From positions 1 to 46,332 of the forward strand of contig REES01000100.1 of the NCBI GenBank assembly GCA_007694935.1: a stretch of 46,332 nucleotides of DNA. The letters are read 5' to 3'. The notes beneath the pieces are model-generated. The model was not told the DNA's origin. It saw only the letters and a program-made list of their open reading frames with translations, and ran no database searches. Source of the DNA: Rhodospirillales bacterium. GTDB lineage: Bacteria; Pseudomonadota; Alphaproteobacteria; Rhodospirillales; Defluviicoccaceae. The translations under genes and the position numbers were made by a program. Of the stretch, positions 16,621 to 26,464 are shown piece by piece; positions within the stretch are counted from its first letter, which is position 1, and each line of letters opens with the position of its first letter.

Positions 16621-16652
16621 CAGATCGGGCCCTGTGCGGCCTAGGTTAGGCC
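16617..16652 (+). promoter_or_regulatory. probable shc promoter with dyad over the -10
   Basis: A consensus TTGACA lies at 16617-16622, overlapping the hpnE stop codon. A -10-like TAGGTT (16642-16647) follows after 19 bases, or CTAGGT after 18. A perfect dyad, GGCCTA-GGT-TAGGCC (16638-16652), covers the -10, so a dimeric repressor could act there; it may alternatively be a small hairpin. The 116-base gap between hpnE and shc is the largest within the plus-strand hopanoid genes, which fits an internal promoter. Spacing is slightly long, hence moderate confidence. Confidence 0.4.
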
Positions 16653-16736
16653 CAATGACGGCTGCATGACAGCCAAGGCGCGTCAGTTCCGACCGGTCGG
16701 TCTGTCTTCACGGCGCGCGCCATCAGGGGATAGGAT

Positions 16737-18695
16737 ATGGGATACGTGGGTCGCCTTTCGGACCCGGCATCAAACGCATCGGCCACCGACGCTTCCAGCC
16801 TGGACAGGGTGATCGGGGAGACGCTGGGATGGTTGACCCGGCGGCAGCGGCCCGATGGACATTGGCTGTTCGAACTGGAAGCCGATACCACCATCCCCGC
16901 CGAGTATATCCTTCTCAATCATTTTCTCGACGAGGTGGACGACCGCACCGAGGCCGAACTCGCTGCCTACATCCGGGCGCGCCAGGGGACGCACGGCGGC
17001 TGGCCGCTTTTTCCGGGTGGCGACCTCGACGTCAGCGCGTCGGTCAAGTCCTACTACGCCCTCAAGCTGGTGGGGGACGACCCCGACTCGCCGCACATGA
17101 CGCGCGCCCGCGAGGCCATTCTGGCCCACGGCGGTGCCGCCAAGGCCAACGTATTCACGCGCATCGCGCTGGCTCTGTTCGATCAGGTGCCCTGGCGGGC
17201 GGTGCCGGTGATCCGGGTGGAGGCGGTGCTGCTGCCGACCTGGGCGCCATTCCATCTGGACAAGGTCTCCTATTGGTCGCGCACGGTGATGGTGCCGCTG
17301 TTCGTTCTGGCGGCGCTCAAGCCCAAGGCCCGCAATCCCCGCGGCGTCGACATCCGGGAACTGTTCGTCACTCCGCCGGAGCGGCATCGCAACTACCTCA
17401 CCAACCCCACCGGGCATTGGCTGGGGGAGGTGCTGCTGCTGCTGGACCGGGTCGCACGGGTCGCGGAGCCGGCGATCCCGCGGTTTCTGGAGCGGAAGGC
17501 GATCGCCAAGGCGATGGACTTCGTGCGCACCCGCCTCAACGGCGAGGATGGCCTGGGCGGTATCTTCCCGGCCATGGCCAATGCGGTGATGGCCTTCGAT
17601 GCCCTCGGCTATCCCCGTGACCATCCCGACTATGTGACGGCCCGGGGAGCGATCCACCGGCTGCTGTCGCGGGAGACCGGGGAGACCCTGTGCCAGCCCT
17701 GTCTGTCGCCGGTTTGGGATACCAGCCTCGCCCTGCACACGCTGCTGGAGGCCGGCTGCGACGAGAGCCACGCCACCGTCCGGAACGCCACGGAATGGCT
17801 GCGCCGCACTCAGGTTCTCGACGTCAAGGGCGACTGGGCCGGCCGCAAACCGGATGTGCGCCCGGGGGGCTGGGCCTTTCAGTATCGCAACGATCACTAC
17901 CCGGACGTGGATGATACCGCGGTGGTGGTGATGGCACTGCAGCGGGTCGGCAGCGACGCGGTCAGGGAGGCGGTGGACCGCGGCGTCGAGTGGGTTCTGG
18001 GGATGCAGAGCGACAACGGCGGCTGGGGTGCCTTTGACGCCGACAACCAGCACTACTTCCTCGATCACATGCCGTTCGCCGACCACGGCGCCCTGCTTGA
18101 TCCACCCACCGCTGATGTCTCCGCCCGCTGCCTCGGCATGCTGGCCCAGGCCGGTTACGGCAGGGAGCATCCCGCGGTGGCCCGTGCGATCCGTTTCCTG
18201 AAGGATGGGCAGGAAGATGACGGGTCCTGGTTCGGTCGCTGGGGCACCAACTACATCTACGGCACCTGGTCTGTGCTGGCGGCGCTGAACGCCGCCGGGG
18301 AAGACATGAACGCGCCGTACGTTCGCAAGGCCGTCCACTGGCTGAAGGCACGCCAGCGCCCGGACGGCGGCTGGGGGGAGGACTGCGCCACCTACTGGCC
18401 CGACCGGCGGGACGAGGTCAAGGCGAGCACGCCGTCCCAGACCGCGTGGGCGCTGCTGGCGCTGATGGCGGCGGGGGAGGTGGACTCACCCGCGGTGGCG
18501 GGCGGCATCGCCTACCTGCTTGAAGCCCCCCGCGACGAGGGCAAATGGCGAGAGGACCTGTTCAACGCGGTGGGGTTCCCCCGGGTGTTCTATCTCCGCT
18601 ACCATGGCTACAGCGCCTATTTCCCGCTGTGGGCGCTGGCCCGCTACCGCAACCTTAGTCAGAGCAACACCCGGCGCGTCGTCCACGGCTTGTGA
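16737..18695 (+). CDS. shc: squalene-hopene cyclase
   Basis: This enzyme (also called HpnF) cyclises squalene to hopene and hopanol at the membrane. The product is 652 residues, the normal family length. The catalytic acid motif DVDDTA is present with its first Asp at about 390. Several QW repeats are visible, for example QSDNGGWGAF, QEDDGSWFG and QRPDGGWGE, and WGTNYIYGTW lies near the C-terminus. ATG 16737 has AGGA and AGGGGA close upstream. The gene follows hpnE, which supplies its substrate, and is nine bases ahead of hpnG. Confidence 0.95.
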   Translation: MGYVGRLSDPASNASATDASSLDRVIGETLGWLTRRQRPDGHWLFELEADTTIPAEYILLNHFLDEVDDRTEAELAAYIRARQGTHGGWPLFPGGDLDVSASVKSYYALKLVGDDPDSPHMTRAREAILAHGGAAKANVFTRIALALFDQVPWRAVPVIRVEAVLLPTWAPFHLDKVSYWSRTVMVPLFVLAALKPKARNPRGVDIRELFVTPPERHRNYLTNPTGHWLGEVLLLLDRVARVAEPAIPRFLERKAIAKAMDFVRTRLNGEDGLGGIFPAMANAVMAFDALGYPRDHPDYVTARGAIHRLLSRETGETLCQPCLSPVWDTSLALHTLLEAGCDESHATVRNATEWLRRTQVLDVKGDWAGRKPDVRPGGWAFQYRNDHYPDVDDTAVVVMALQRVGSDAVREAVDRGVEWVLGMQSDNGGWGAFDADNQHYFLDHMPFADHGALLDPPTADVSARCLGMLAQAGYGREHPAVARAIRFLKDGQEDDGSWFGRWGTNYIYGTWSVLAALNAAGEDMNAPYVRKAVHWLKARQRPDGGWGEDCATYWPDRRDEVKASTPSQTAWALLALMAAGEVDSPAVAGGIAYLLEAPRDEGKWREDLFNAVGFPRVFYLRYHGYSAYFPLWALARYRNLSQSNTRRVVHGL

Positions 18696-18704
18696 ACCGG
18701 TGCG

Positions 18705-19397
18705 GTGACCGGCGTCGGCTTCGTCACCGGTCTGCGTGATGAATCGCACTGTCTGGAGCGCTACGCCGGTGTTGATCCCGACCGCATCCGCTGTGCCGGC
18801 GCCGATTCCGCGCGGGCCGTGGACGGTGCCGAAGCGCTGCTTGCCGGCGGATGCGGCGCGCTGGTGAGCTTCGGTGTCGCCGGTGCGCTCAGTAAGGAGC
18901 TTCGGCCCGGTACCCTGATCCTGCCCGATGCGGTGGTTTGCGCCAGTGGCCGTCGGTTCAGTGTCGACACTCCATGGCGGGACCGCGTGGCAGCCAGTCT
19001 CAGCACCACCGTGCCGGTCTTTTTCGGCTGCATTGCCGGCAGCAGACAACCGGTGTCGACGGCGACGGCGAAGCTGGCGCTTGCCGCGGCCGGCGGTGGC
19101 GTGGCGGTGGACATGGAGAGCGAAGCGGTCGCAGTCGTGGCGGCGCGGCACGGCTGTCCGATGATCGCGGTGCGCGCCGTCGCCGATCCGGCCGACCGGG
19201 CGGTCCCATCGTGGATGAGCGCCTGCGTCGATGCCCAAGGCCGAACGCGGACCCTGGCGGCGCTGCGCAGGCTCGCCCTCTCGCCGTGGGACGCCGGGTC
19301 GGTGGCAATCCTTGCCGTCGACTACCTGAGGGCCATGCGGACCCTAGGCCGCGTCGCTCTTGGCGCGGGGGCGATCCTCCGACGCCTGGACCGATAG
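18705..19397 (+). CDS. hpnG: adenosylhopane nucleoside phosphorylase/nucleosidase HpnG
   Basis: A 230-residue member of the purine nucleoside phosphorylase/MTA-SAH nucleosidase superfamily. GALVSFGVAGALSKEL is the family's glycine-rich ribose-binding region and VAVDMESEAVAVVA contains the conserved MESE motif. HpnG removes adenine from adenosylhopane to give ribosylhopane, the step after HpnH. The GTG start at 18705 lies nine bases beyond shc and has no strong Shine-Dalgarno, consistent with coupling to shc. Its last 54 bases overlap the 3' end of hpnH on the opposite strand. Confidence 0.87.
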   Translation: MTGVGFVTGLRDESHCLERYAGVDPDRIRCAGADSARAVDGAEALLAGGCGALVSFGVAGALSKELRPGTLILPDAVVCASGRRFSVDTPWRDRVAASLSTTVPVFFGCIAGSRQPVSTATAKLALAAAGGGVAVDMESEAVAVVAARHGCPMIAVRAVADPADRAVPSWMSACVDAQGRTRTLAALRRLALSPWDAGSVAILAVDYLRAMRTLGRVALGAGAILRRLDR

Positions 19398-20486
19398 CTG
19401 CTTGACCAACCCTTCAAACACAAACTCCGCCGGCCGCTGGTTCTCCAGCGGGATCTCCGGCGCCATCGGTCCCCGGGTGCGCGGCCGCCGCAGCCACACC
19501 CGGAACGCCTTCAACGGGTGCGCGATGGTGTCGGCCACGGCGGTCGGCTCATAGCCGCAATGCACCATGCAGTCGGCGCATTTCTCATAGTTGCCGGTGC
19601 CGTAGCGATCCCATTCGGTGGTTTCCATCAGATCCCGGAACGAGGCGGCATAGCCTTCCCCCAACAGGTAGCACGGGCGCTGCCAGCCGAAGATGTTGCG
19701 GGTGGGGTTGCCCCAGGGGGTGCAGCGGTATTCCTGATTGCCGGCGAGGAAATCCAGGAACAGGGTCGACTGGCTGAACCGCCAGCGGCCCGCCCCGCGC
19801 CGGGCGAAGATATCGCGGAACAGTTGCTTGGTGCGCGATCGGGTCAGAAAGTGGGTCTGGTCCGGGGCACGCTCGTAAGCATACCCGGGCGACACGGTGA
19901 TGCCTTCGACGTCCAGTTGGGTGGAGCAGAAATCAAAGAATGCTGCTACCTCGTCGGCGTCCATGTGATTGAACAGGGTGCAGTTCACGTTGACCCGGAA
20001 GCCGGCCGCGCGGGCCTTGCGGATCGCCGCCACCGCCCGCTTGAACGTGCCCGGCTGGTTGACGGCGCGATCATGCTGCTCTTCCAGCCCGTCCAGGTGG
20101 ACGGAGAACGTCAGGTAGGGGCTCGGCTTGAAAAGATGCAGTTTTTTTTCCAGCAGCAGCCCGTTGGTGCAGAGGTAGACGAACTTCTTGCGGGCGACGA
20201 TGCCGGCCACGATAGCGTCGATCTGCTTGTGCAGCAGCGGCTCGCCGCCGGGTATGGAGACCACCGGCGCCCCACACTCGTCCACTGCGGCGAGGCAGTC
20301 CTCCACGCTCAGCCGCTTGTTCAGGATGTCGTCCTCATAGTCGATCTTGCCACAACCGGGGCAGGCCAGGTTGCAGCGGAACAACGGCTCCAGCATCAGT
20401 ACCAGGGGATACCGGTCCACCCCACGGAGCCGCTTGCCGACGACGTAGGCGCCGACACGGATCTGCTGGATCAATGGAATGCCCAC
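19344..20486 (-). CDS. hpnH: adenosyl-hopene transferase HpnH (radical SAM)
   Basis: The 380-residue radical SAM enzyme adds a 5'-deoxyadenosyl group to diploptene to make adenosylhopane, the first C35 hopanoid. The 4Fe-4S-binding triad is CNLACPGC with cysteines at 38, 42 and 45; PGGEPLLH supplies the SAM-binding GGE motif. A C-terminal region with further cysteines (CTPWGNP, CADCMVHCG) is typical of this SPASM-like group. The start is GTG 20486 with GGGAG about 12 bases upstream. It is convergent with hpnG with a 54-base overlap and lies 73 bases downstream of ispH on the same strand. Confidence 0.92.
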   Translation of the reverse strand: MGIPLIQQIRVGAYVVGKRLRGVDRYPLVLMLEPLFRCNLACPGCGKIDYEDDILNKRLSVEDCLAAVDECGAPVVSIPGGEPLLHKQIDAIVAGIVARKKFVYLCTNGLLLEKKLHLFKPSPYLTFSVHLDGLEEQHDRAVNQPGTFKRAVAAIRKARAAGFRVNVNCTLFNHMDADEVAAFFDFCSTQLDVEGITVSPGYAYERAPDQTHFLTRSRTKQLFRDIFARRGAGRWRFSQSTLFLDFLAGNQEYRCTPWGNPTRNIFGWQRPCYLLGEGYAASFRDLMETTEWDRYGTGNYEKCADCMVHCGYEPTAVADTIAHPLKAFRVWLRRPRTRGPMAPEIPLENQRPAEFVFEGLVKQLSVQASEDRPRAKSDAA

Positions 20487-20559
20487 GGTGCGCTGGCTCC
20501 CTTACGTCTGGCGGATGTGTTCCGCGGCGAACCGCCGCGCTCGGATTCCGAACCGTTCT

Positions 20560-21519
20560 CTAGACCGCTTCGGCCGCCTGCCGCTGCAACTGGCGCGGGA
20601 GCTTGAATTGCATGTTCTCTTCCACTCCCGACAGTTCACTGAGGCTCACCTCCCCGAAATCGCGGAGGCGATCGATCAAGGACAGGACCAGCTCTTCCGG
20701 TGCCGATGCTCCCGCCGTCACCCCGACCGCCCCGACACCGTCGAGCCAGGCCGGATCGAGGGCGGAGGCATCGTCAATCAGGTAGCTGGGCACCCCGAGC
20801 TGCGTGCCGATTTCCCGCAAGCGATTGGAATTGGAGCTGTTCTGAGCGCCCACCACCAGCAGGACATCGACCTGGCTGGCGATGTCGCGGGCCGCTTGCT
20901 GACGGTTCTGCGTGGCGTAGCAGATGTCGCGCACATCGGGACCGACGATCGCCGGAAACCGTGCCTGCAGGGCGGCGATGACATCCCGCGTGTCGTCGAC
21001 ACTGAGTGTGGTCTGGGTGACGTAGGCGACCGACGAAGGATCTTGTACCTGAAGGGCGGCCACATCCTCCACCGTCGACACTAGGTGCACGCCCCCCGGG
21101 ATGCGGCCCATGGTGCCCTCCACCTCGGGGTGGCCGGCATGGCCGATCAGAATCACCTCCCGCCCCTTGCCCACATGGTTCTGGCCCTCCTTGTGCACCT
21201 TGGAGACCAGCGGGCAGGTGGCATCGATCACCGGCAGGCCGCGCAGCCTGGCCTGGTGCTCGATCGCTTCCGCGACGCCGTGGGCGCTGAACACGGTGAC
21301 GGCGCCGTCGGGGATCTCGTCGAGTTCCTCGACGAACAGCGCCCCCTTGGCCCGCAGGGTTTCCACCACGTGCTTGTTGTGGACGATCTCATGCCGGACA
21401 TAGACGGGCGGGCCATAGATCTCCAGCGCGCGCTCGACGATCTCGATCGCCCGCTCCACGCCGGCGCAAAAGCCCCGGGGCTTGGCCAGCACCACACGAA
21501 GGTGCCTTTGATCGGTCAT
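20560..21519 (-). CDS. ispH: 4-hydroxy-3-methylbut-2-enyl diphosphate reductase
   Basis: IspH is the last enzyme of the MEP pathway; it reduces HMBPP to IPP and DMAPP, the precursors of the squalene used by this locus. The 319-residue protein has the three cluster cysteines Cys18 (GFCAGVERA), Cys102 (DATCPLV) and Cys200 ([10 protein letters not shown]), with the SNSNRL substrate motif near 225. The frame is open far upstream into hpnN, but ATG 21519 begins the conserved region, with AGGAGG 12 bases before it. Placement between hpnN and hpnH suggests that precursor supply is co-expressed with hopanoid synthesis. Confidence 0.93.
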   Translation of the reverse strand: MTDQRHLRVVLAKPRGFCAGVERAIEIVERALEIYGPPVYVRHEIVHNKHVVETLRAKGALFVEELDEIPDGAVTVFSAHGVAEAIEHQARLRGLPVIDATCPLVSKVHKEGQNHVGKGREVILIGHAGHPEVEGTMGRIPGGVHLVSTVEDVAALQVQDPSSVAYVTQTTLSVDDTRDVIAALQARFPAIVGPDVRDICYATQNRQQAARDIASQVDVLLVVGAQNSSNSNRLREIGTQLGVPSYLIDDASALDPAWLDGVGAVGVTAGASAPEELVLSLIDRLRDFGEVSLSELSGVEENMQFKLPRQLQRQAAEAV

Positions 21520-21686
21520 GGTGGGGATGATCCTCCTGATGGGCGCGTAGGCAACGGTCTGCAACATAGGGAAGGTCGGCGGGTGGTGAAAGGGGGGACG
21601 GTTCGGGAGAAAGGACATGTGATGCGTGGCAGCAACGGCGAGGGTCGGATCGAAATGGACCAGCCGACAGCCGGTATCGGGCTGGG

Positions 21687-24329
21687 TCAGTACCGCATCG
21701 CGGCGCCATCGTGCCTCTTGGCCTTGGTCAGTGTCATGATGGCGGGCAGCACCACAAGCGTGCTTAGCAGGGTGGCGGCAATGGCAATGGTGAGCAGCAG
21801 CCCCATGCTGGCGGTGCCGGGATGCTCGGACAGGACCAGGCTGCCGAACGACGAAATCGTGGTGAGCGCGCTGAAGGTGACGGCCCTGGGGGTGCTGGTG
21901 CCGACTGCGCCGGATGCCGCTCCACCTCTGCGATCGCGGAGGACGAAGTGCAGGCTGCCGGCAACGCCGAGGCCGAACAGGAGAGGCAGAACGATGACGT
22001 TGGCAAAGTTGAATGGCATGCCGATGACCACGGTGGCACCCATGGTGAGCAGTCCCGCCAGCAGCAGTGGGGCGAACACCATGGCGGTGTAGGCAAGGCT
22101 GCGAAGGAGGACCAGCAGCATGATCGAGATCGCGACCGCGGCGATCAGGCCGGCCACCACAAAGGACCGAAGCACCGTGCGACCGGCTTCGTAGATCGTC
22201 ACCGGCGAGCCCGACGCCTCCGGGGCGATGGCTCTGACGGCGGTGACGAAATCGCGGATCGCGGCCGGGTCGTCGTACAGCACGGCACTGGGATAGATCT
22301 CGACCCGCGCTCGGCCGTCCGGGGCGAGCCACAGGGTTCGGAGCGCCGCCGGCAGGGTTTCGAGGGTGACGGGCTCGGCGCGGAGTGATTCCCGGAGTGC
22401 CATGATTTCCGCCGGAAGTCCCCCCAGCAGCCGAATGCGCAGTTCCTCCAGCACGTCGGGATTGAGGATGCTCGCCCGCATCGGCGCATCCAGCGCGAGA
22501 TCCAGGCGTCCGGCCGCCCGCACCAGGTCCGGCTCGTGCCCGAGAGTCAACGCGCCGAGCGCTTCCCGGAGTTCGGCAAAGGCATTGAAGATTTCGGTAA
22601 CGGTTGGTGCGGGGTCGTGATCGGCGGTCAGCGACGGCTCCAGGAACAGCGCCAGGTCGTCGATCAGCGCCAGCTTCTCCTCCTGGTCGGATGGGACGAA
22701 ACTGAGGAGGGTGCGTGTCGACTCGACCTCCGGGAGCGCTCTCGCCCGTTCGGCCAGCGCCGCAGCGGACGGCACGTCGTCGGCCAGCACGGTGATGGCA
22801 TAAGCGACCCCGGGGTCGTCGGCGATGATGTCCAACAGTGTCGCCACCGATTCGGTGTCCGGGTCCTTGAGGCGGAGGGGATCGAAATCGAACCGCGCGA
22901 GCGGGGTGAGCGCCGCCGACAGAAGGCCGACCAGGACAGCACCGGCGACCACCCAGTGGGCCTGCCGCCGCATTCCCTCCGAGAGCGCGGCGCGGCGCCG
23001 GGCGTCCCAGGGGACCCGGCGGCGGAACCGTGGTTCGATCAGGGTCATCAGGGCCGGCAGCACGAACACGGTGGCAAACAAGGCGATGAACATGCCGGAG
23101 CCGGCGATCAGGCCGAGCTCGGCCAGGCCGATGTACCGGGTCGGCAGGAACGCGAAGAAGCCGATGGCGGCGGCGCAGGCGGTCAGCATCAACGCACCGC
23201 CGACGCTCGTTGCGGCATCCCGCAGGCCATGGGCATGGTCCGGCAGGTGTTCCCGGCACTCCCGGTAGCGAAGTGCGTAATGAATGCCGAAATCCACGCC
23301 GAGGCCGATGAACAGCACCGCGAAGGCCACCGAGATCAGGTTGAGCGATCCCACCGTGGCCACCGCAAACGCGCCGGTCCAGACCAGTCCGATGATCAGC
23401 GTCAGCAGGCAGGCAAGGGTTTGCCGCGGCGACCGAAAGCACACCACCAGCAGCACGAACACCAGCGTGAGGGACACCAGACCGGCAATCCCCATGCCGA
23501 GCTGCACGGAATCCAGTTCATCGAAGCTGAGCGCCACGGGGCCGGTCAGCCGGACCGAGACGCCGTGGTCGGCATCCAGCTTGAGGTCGGCGGCAGTCGT
23601 GCGGATCGCCTCGATCGCCTCCCGTGCCGGGCGCAATCCGGCGCCGTCCAGGGCCGGCCTGACCACCACGAACCGGCGCAGGCGCTGCTCGGCGACGTCG
23701 CCGCTCATCACCTGTTGCCAGGAGAGCTGCATCGGCTGCGCGAGCGCTTGTGCCTCGGCCACTTCGGCGATGGCATCGAAGATCGGCACGAGCTGGAGCG
23801 CGGCATCCTCGCCGGCGGCTTCGGTTGCCACCAGATCCAGCATCCCGAACAGGCCGCGGAGGCTCGGGTCCCGCCACAGCCCGCCGATGAACGGCTGGGC
23901 CTCGGCGAGCCGGTCGCTCAGCTCATAGAGCCGGTCGGTTTCGAGGAACAGCAGCCCGTTGCGGGCGAAGAACGGATGTCCCTCAAGGTACAGGACATAC
24001 GGGAACAGCCAAGGCTTGAGCCGCAGGTGGGCGGTCAGCGCCCACGCCGCCCGGTCCGCCAGGTCGGGGGTGCGGCCCTCGACTACGATCAGGATGTTGT
24101 TGGCGCGTTCGGGGAACAGGTGGTTGAGTTCCCGCGCCAGTTGCCGGAACGGCAGGTCCGGTGACAGCATGTCATCCGTCTGGGTCGACACGCTGAAATT
24201 GCGGACGAAGTAGACCCCGGCAACGGCGGAGGTCAGCAACGCCGCCGTCACCACCAGCAAAGCGAAGCGCCGGCTCAGCTCGGTTCCGCGCAGCAACAGC
24301 GTATGGAACAGCTGGGCGGCCCTCAGCAT
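21687..24329 (-). CDS. hpnN: hopanoid-associated RND/MMPL transporter HpnN
   Basis: An 880-residue inner-membrane protein of the RND superfamily, with a transmembrane segment near residues 22-42, a periplasmic loop, a block of about five helices (around 280-420), a helix at about 450, a second loop and a final block of helices (about 720-870). The sterol-sensing-like segment [20 protein letters not shown] and [14 protein letters not shown] mark the two pseudo-symmetric halves. HpnN is known in Rhodopseudomonas for moving hopanoids to the outer membrane. Start ATG 24329 has a weak Shine-Dalgarno; a different start within a few codons is possible. It lies 127 bases downstream of rpmF. Confidence 0.9.
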   Translation of the reverse strand: MLRAAQLFHTLLLRGTELSRRFALLVVTAALLTSAVAGVYFVRNFSVSTQTDDMLSPDLPFRQLARELNHLFPERANNILIVVEGRTPDLADRAAWALTAHLRLKPWLFPYVLYLEGHPFFARNGLLFLETDRLYELSDRLAEAQPFIGGLWRDPSLRGLFGMLDLVATEAAGEDAALQLVPIFDAIAEVAEAQALAQPMQLSWQQVMSGDVAEQRLRRFVVVRPALDGAGLRPAREAIEAIRTTAADLKLDADHGVSVRLTGPVALSFDELDSVQLGMGIAGLVSLTLVFVLLVVCFRSPRQTLACLLTLIIGLVWTGAFAVATVGSLNLISVAFAVLFIGLGVDFGIHYALRYRECREHLPDHAHGLRDAATSVGGALMLTACAAAIGFFAFLPTRYIGLAELGLIAGSGMFIALFATVFVLPALMTLIEPRFRRRVPWDARRRAALSEGMRRQAHWVVAGAVLVGLLSAALTPLARFDFDPLRLKDPDTESVATLLDIIADDPGVAYAITVLADDVPSAAALAERARALPEVESTRTLLSFVPSDQEEKLALIDDLALFLEPSLTADHDPAPTVTEIFNAFAELREALGALTLGHEPDLVRAAGRLDLALDAPMRASILNPDVLEELRIRLLGGLPAEIMALRESLRAEPVTLETLPAALRTLWLAPDGRARVEIYPSAVLYDDPAAIRDFVTAVRAIAPEASGSPVTIYEAGRTVLRSFVVAGLIAAVAISIMLLVLLRSLAYTAMVFAPLLLAGLLTMGATVVIGMPFNFANVIVLPLLFGLGVAGSLHFVLRDRRGGAASGAVGTSTPRAVTFSALTTISSFGSLVLSEHPGTASMGLLLTIAIAATLLSTLVVLPAIMTLTKAKRHDGAAMRY

Positions 24330-24456
24330 CTCGGCTCACGGTCTGATGACAGATGGGGGTGGACGGCAGCCAAGCTGGCCGGGGCTGGAGCGGCGAGGTC
24401 CGGCGGGGCTGCTGCCACCGGTCGGGTGCGGTCGCCGGCCTCCCGACCGTTGCGGG

Positions 24457-24633
24457 CTACTTCGGCTCGAGGATCTGGCGGCCGCGATACATCCCGGTGG
24501 AACGGTCGATGTGATGGGGCCGGCGCAGTTCTCCGGATGCCTTGTCCTCGACATAGGTTGGCTGCTTCAGCGTGTCGTGGGACCGCCGCTTGCCCCGACG
24601 GGACGGCGTCACTTTTCTCTTGGGAACCGCCAT
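24457..24633 (-). CDS. rpmF: 50S ribosomal protein L32
   Basis: A 58-residue basic protein, [20 protein letters not shown]..., the standard length and opening of bacterial L32. The frame is open further upstream but ATG 24633, with AAGGA nine bases before it, is the conserved start. No zinc-binding cysteines are present, so this is the Cys-less form. It is usually near plsX-fabH; here it sits alone between hpnN and hisI. A possible hairpin (CGGTCGGG with CCCGACCG, 24419-24449, 15-base loop) lies just downstream on its strand without a U-tract and may separate it from hpnN. Confidence 0.95.
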   Translation of the reverse strand: MAVPKRKVTPSRRGKRRSHDTLKQPTYVEDKASGELRRPHHIDRSTGMYRGRQILEPK

Positions 24634-24864
24634 GGCTCTCGATCCTTGTTCGTCGGGTGACACCGGCGCCGGAACCCGCGATCCGCAGGCTTCCGGACCC
24701 GGCCGATTGCCACCGATATGGGAAATCTGCACGCTCAGACCACCCTCGGGCCGACCGAGTTGCGCCGGGACGGGCTTCCGGGCTATCTGAACGCAGCGGT
24801 GCGGCGATTCTCTTCCCGCCGTGCCGACGGTCTTTTACCATCGAGTTGCGGAGGTTGCCAGCCC

Positions 24865-25332
24865 ATGTTTGCCCAGCGCATCAGCGTGGCCCAGGTCGAA
24901 GAGGGGGACGAACTTGCCCCTCGGTTCGATGCCGACGGTCTCATCCCCGTGGTGACCACGGATGCCGATACCGGCGAGGTCCTGATGCACGCCTACATGA
25001 ATGCACAGGCCCTCGAGCAGACGATCCGACAGGGCGAGGCGTTCTACTGGAGCCGCAGCCGGCAGTGCCTTTGGCACAAGGGGGCGACCAGCGGCCTGGT
25101 CCAGAAGGTGGTGGAGATACGGATCGACGACGATCAGGATGCGGTGTGGCTGCGGGTTCGGGTGGTGGGGGACGCCAGTTGCCACGTCGGCTACCGCTCC
25201 TGCTTCTATCGGGCAGTTCCCGTGGGGGAAGGCGAGCCTGCGGCGCCGGTCAAGCTCACCTTCCGGGAAACCGCCAAGGTGTTCGATCCCGAAGCAGTGT
25301 ATGGCGACGCACCGAACCCCACCCGGCTGTAG
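24865..25332 (+). CDS. hisI: phosphoribosyl-AMP cyclohydrolase
   Basis: HisI opens the purine ring of phosphoribosyl-AMP in the third step of histidine synthesis. The 155-residue product has [34 protein letters not shown] and the zinc-site stretch [11 protein letters not shown] ... [11 protein letters not shown]. It lacks the HisE pyrophosphohydrolase domain, so this is the single-function form. The frame is open upstream from 24718, but ATG 24865 has GGAGG ten bases before it and begins the conserved region. It is divergent from rpmF (231-base gap with no clear promoter seen) and convergent with the MlaC-like gene. Confidence 0.93.
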   Translation: MFAQRISVAQVEEGDELAPRFDADGLIPVVTTDADTGEVLMHAYMNAQALEQTIRQGEAFYWSRSRQCLWHKGATSGLVQKVVEIRIDDDQDAVWLRVRVVGDASCHVGYRSCFYRAVPVGEGEPAAPVKLTFRETAKVFDPEAVYGDAPNPTRL

Positions 25333-25353
25333 CCACGTCTGGTCGGTGGGCGC

Positions 25354-25986
25354 TTACCCGCCTGCGGGTATCTCACCGCCCAGCAGGGTTCTCGCCTGTT
25401 CGTTCAGGCGCCGGCTGAGCAGCGCCGGGCCGCCCTGCCGCAACAGGCTGCGGTAGTCGGAGCGCCGCACCGCCACCTCGCTCACGCCCTTGAAGATGAC
25501 GTCGACCACCTGGGGCCCGTTGCGGCCGGGCGACAACACATAGGACAGCGGCACGCTGTCATGGCGGGGGCGGACAATCCGGGCTTCCACCGTCACCAGG
25601 TCGCGGGGGCCGGCCTTGACCGCGACGGTCTCAAACCGCTGCCCGGAATAGCCGGTGAAGCGATCGACATAGTTGGCGACGGTGAATCGGGTGAATGCCT
25701 CCTGCAGGTCGGCGCGCTGTCGCTCATCGGCTCCGGCCCATGCCGGGCCGGTGGCGACCCGGATCATGCTCTCCAGGTCGAAGGCCGCCCGGACCGCCGG
25801 CTCCAGTCGCTGATACCGCTGCTGGGGCGTCAGCGTATCGCTCTGGCGCCACACCTCGATCAGGCGTTCGTGGAACGCGGCGACGACGTCTTCCGCCGCA
25901 CCGGTGGCGGCAGTGCCAGGCTGGGCCGTCAGCAGCAGGGCCAAGCCGAGCAACGAAGCGGCGATCAGCTTGAAGCAGCGAAGCAC
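25354..25986 (-). CDS. MlaC/Ttg2D-family periplasmic phospholipid-binding protein
   Basis: A 210-residue protein starting at GTG 25986 (GAGGAG nine bases upstream). It has a signal-peptide-like hydrophobic segment, KLIAASLLGLALLLTA, with cleavage likely after PGTAA. The body matches the MlaC fold: LTPQQRYQRLEPAVRAAFDLESMIRVATG, FTRFTVANYVDRFTGYSG and a C-terminal VVDVIFKGVSEVAVRRSDYRSLLRQGG. It is a distant paralogue of HpnM at 11685. No mlaDEF genes adjoin, so its partner is unknown; a role in outer-membrane lipid or hopanoid traffic is inference. It is convergent with hisI, 21 bases apart, and divergent from rpoH. Confidence 0.82.
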   Translation of the reverse strand: MLRCFKLIAASLLGLALLLTAQPGTAATGAAEDVVAAFHERLIEVWRQSDTLTPQQRYQRLEPAVRAAFDLESMIRVATGPAWAGADERQRADLQEAFTRFTVANYVDRFTGYSGQRFETVAVKAGPRDLVTVEARIVRPRHDSVPLSYVLSPGRNGPQVVDVIFKGVSEVAVRRSDYRSLLRQGGPALLSRRLNEQARTLLGGEIPAGG

Positions 25987-26464
25987 GGTCGGGAACTCCT
26001 CGAGTGTCCAAGCGTTCCTATAGGTGGCGGATCGCCGTGATGGACTTGGTTGCGGTGAAGGCCCGGGGAACCGGGGGAGCCGCGGGCGCTTTTGCTTCCA
26101 AGGAGATAGGCGCCCTCCGGTGTCGCCGCAACGCACGGTCGACGCGCCGGGAAGCACCGGAAAGCAGTTGACGCGAGCGGCGATATCATCCATGTTAAGA
26201 CATGGTGAAGTGCCTGCCACGCCGTTGACGGGTCGCAGGCTGTCGCGCTCGACTGTAACGTGGGCACCCAGAACCGACCGCCTCCTGGGAGGGGTCGCAG
26301 GGTAGATGAGATGCAGCGGTTGCCAGGGGCAGCAGGTCCCGACACCGGCGGCAACCAGTCCTTTTGGCCCGAAATCGTTACAGGGAAGCGCAGCGTGATG
26401 TCGGCGGGCTCGCCTGATGGCCGCCTGACGTCGTTCGGCACTTGATTAACGGAGGTATTGTGAG
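25987..26464. promoter_or_regulatory. divergent region upstream of rpoH
   Basis: About 480 bases with no gene, between the MlaC-like gene (minus) and rpoH (plus). It is less GC-rich near 26160-26210. A TTGACG at 26168-26173 is followed 17 bases later by CATGTT (26191-26196), a weak but correctly spaced promoter for rpoH; a second TTGACG at 26225 has no -10 at a suitable distance. The rpoH ribosome-binding site GGAGG lies just before its start. A leader of over 200 bases would follow this promoter and could be a place for temperature or translational control, but no hairpin around the start was obvious. Confidence 0.35.

Noticed and set aside
22536-24164. Plus-strand open frame (about 540 codons) over hpnN
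   Set aside because: Antisense of hpnN; composition is typical of a shadow and no start site or family match is apparent.
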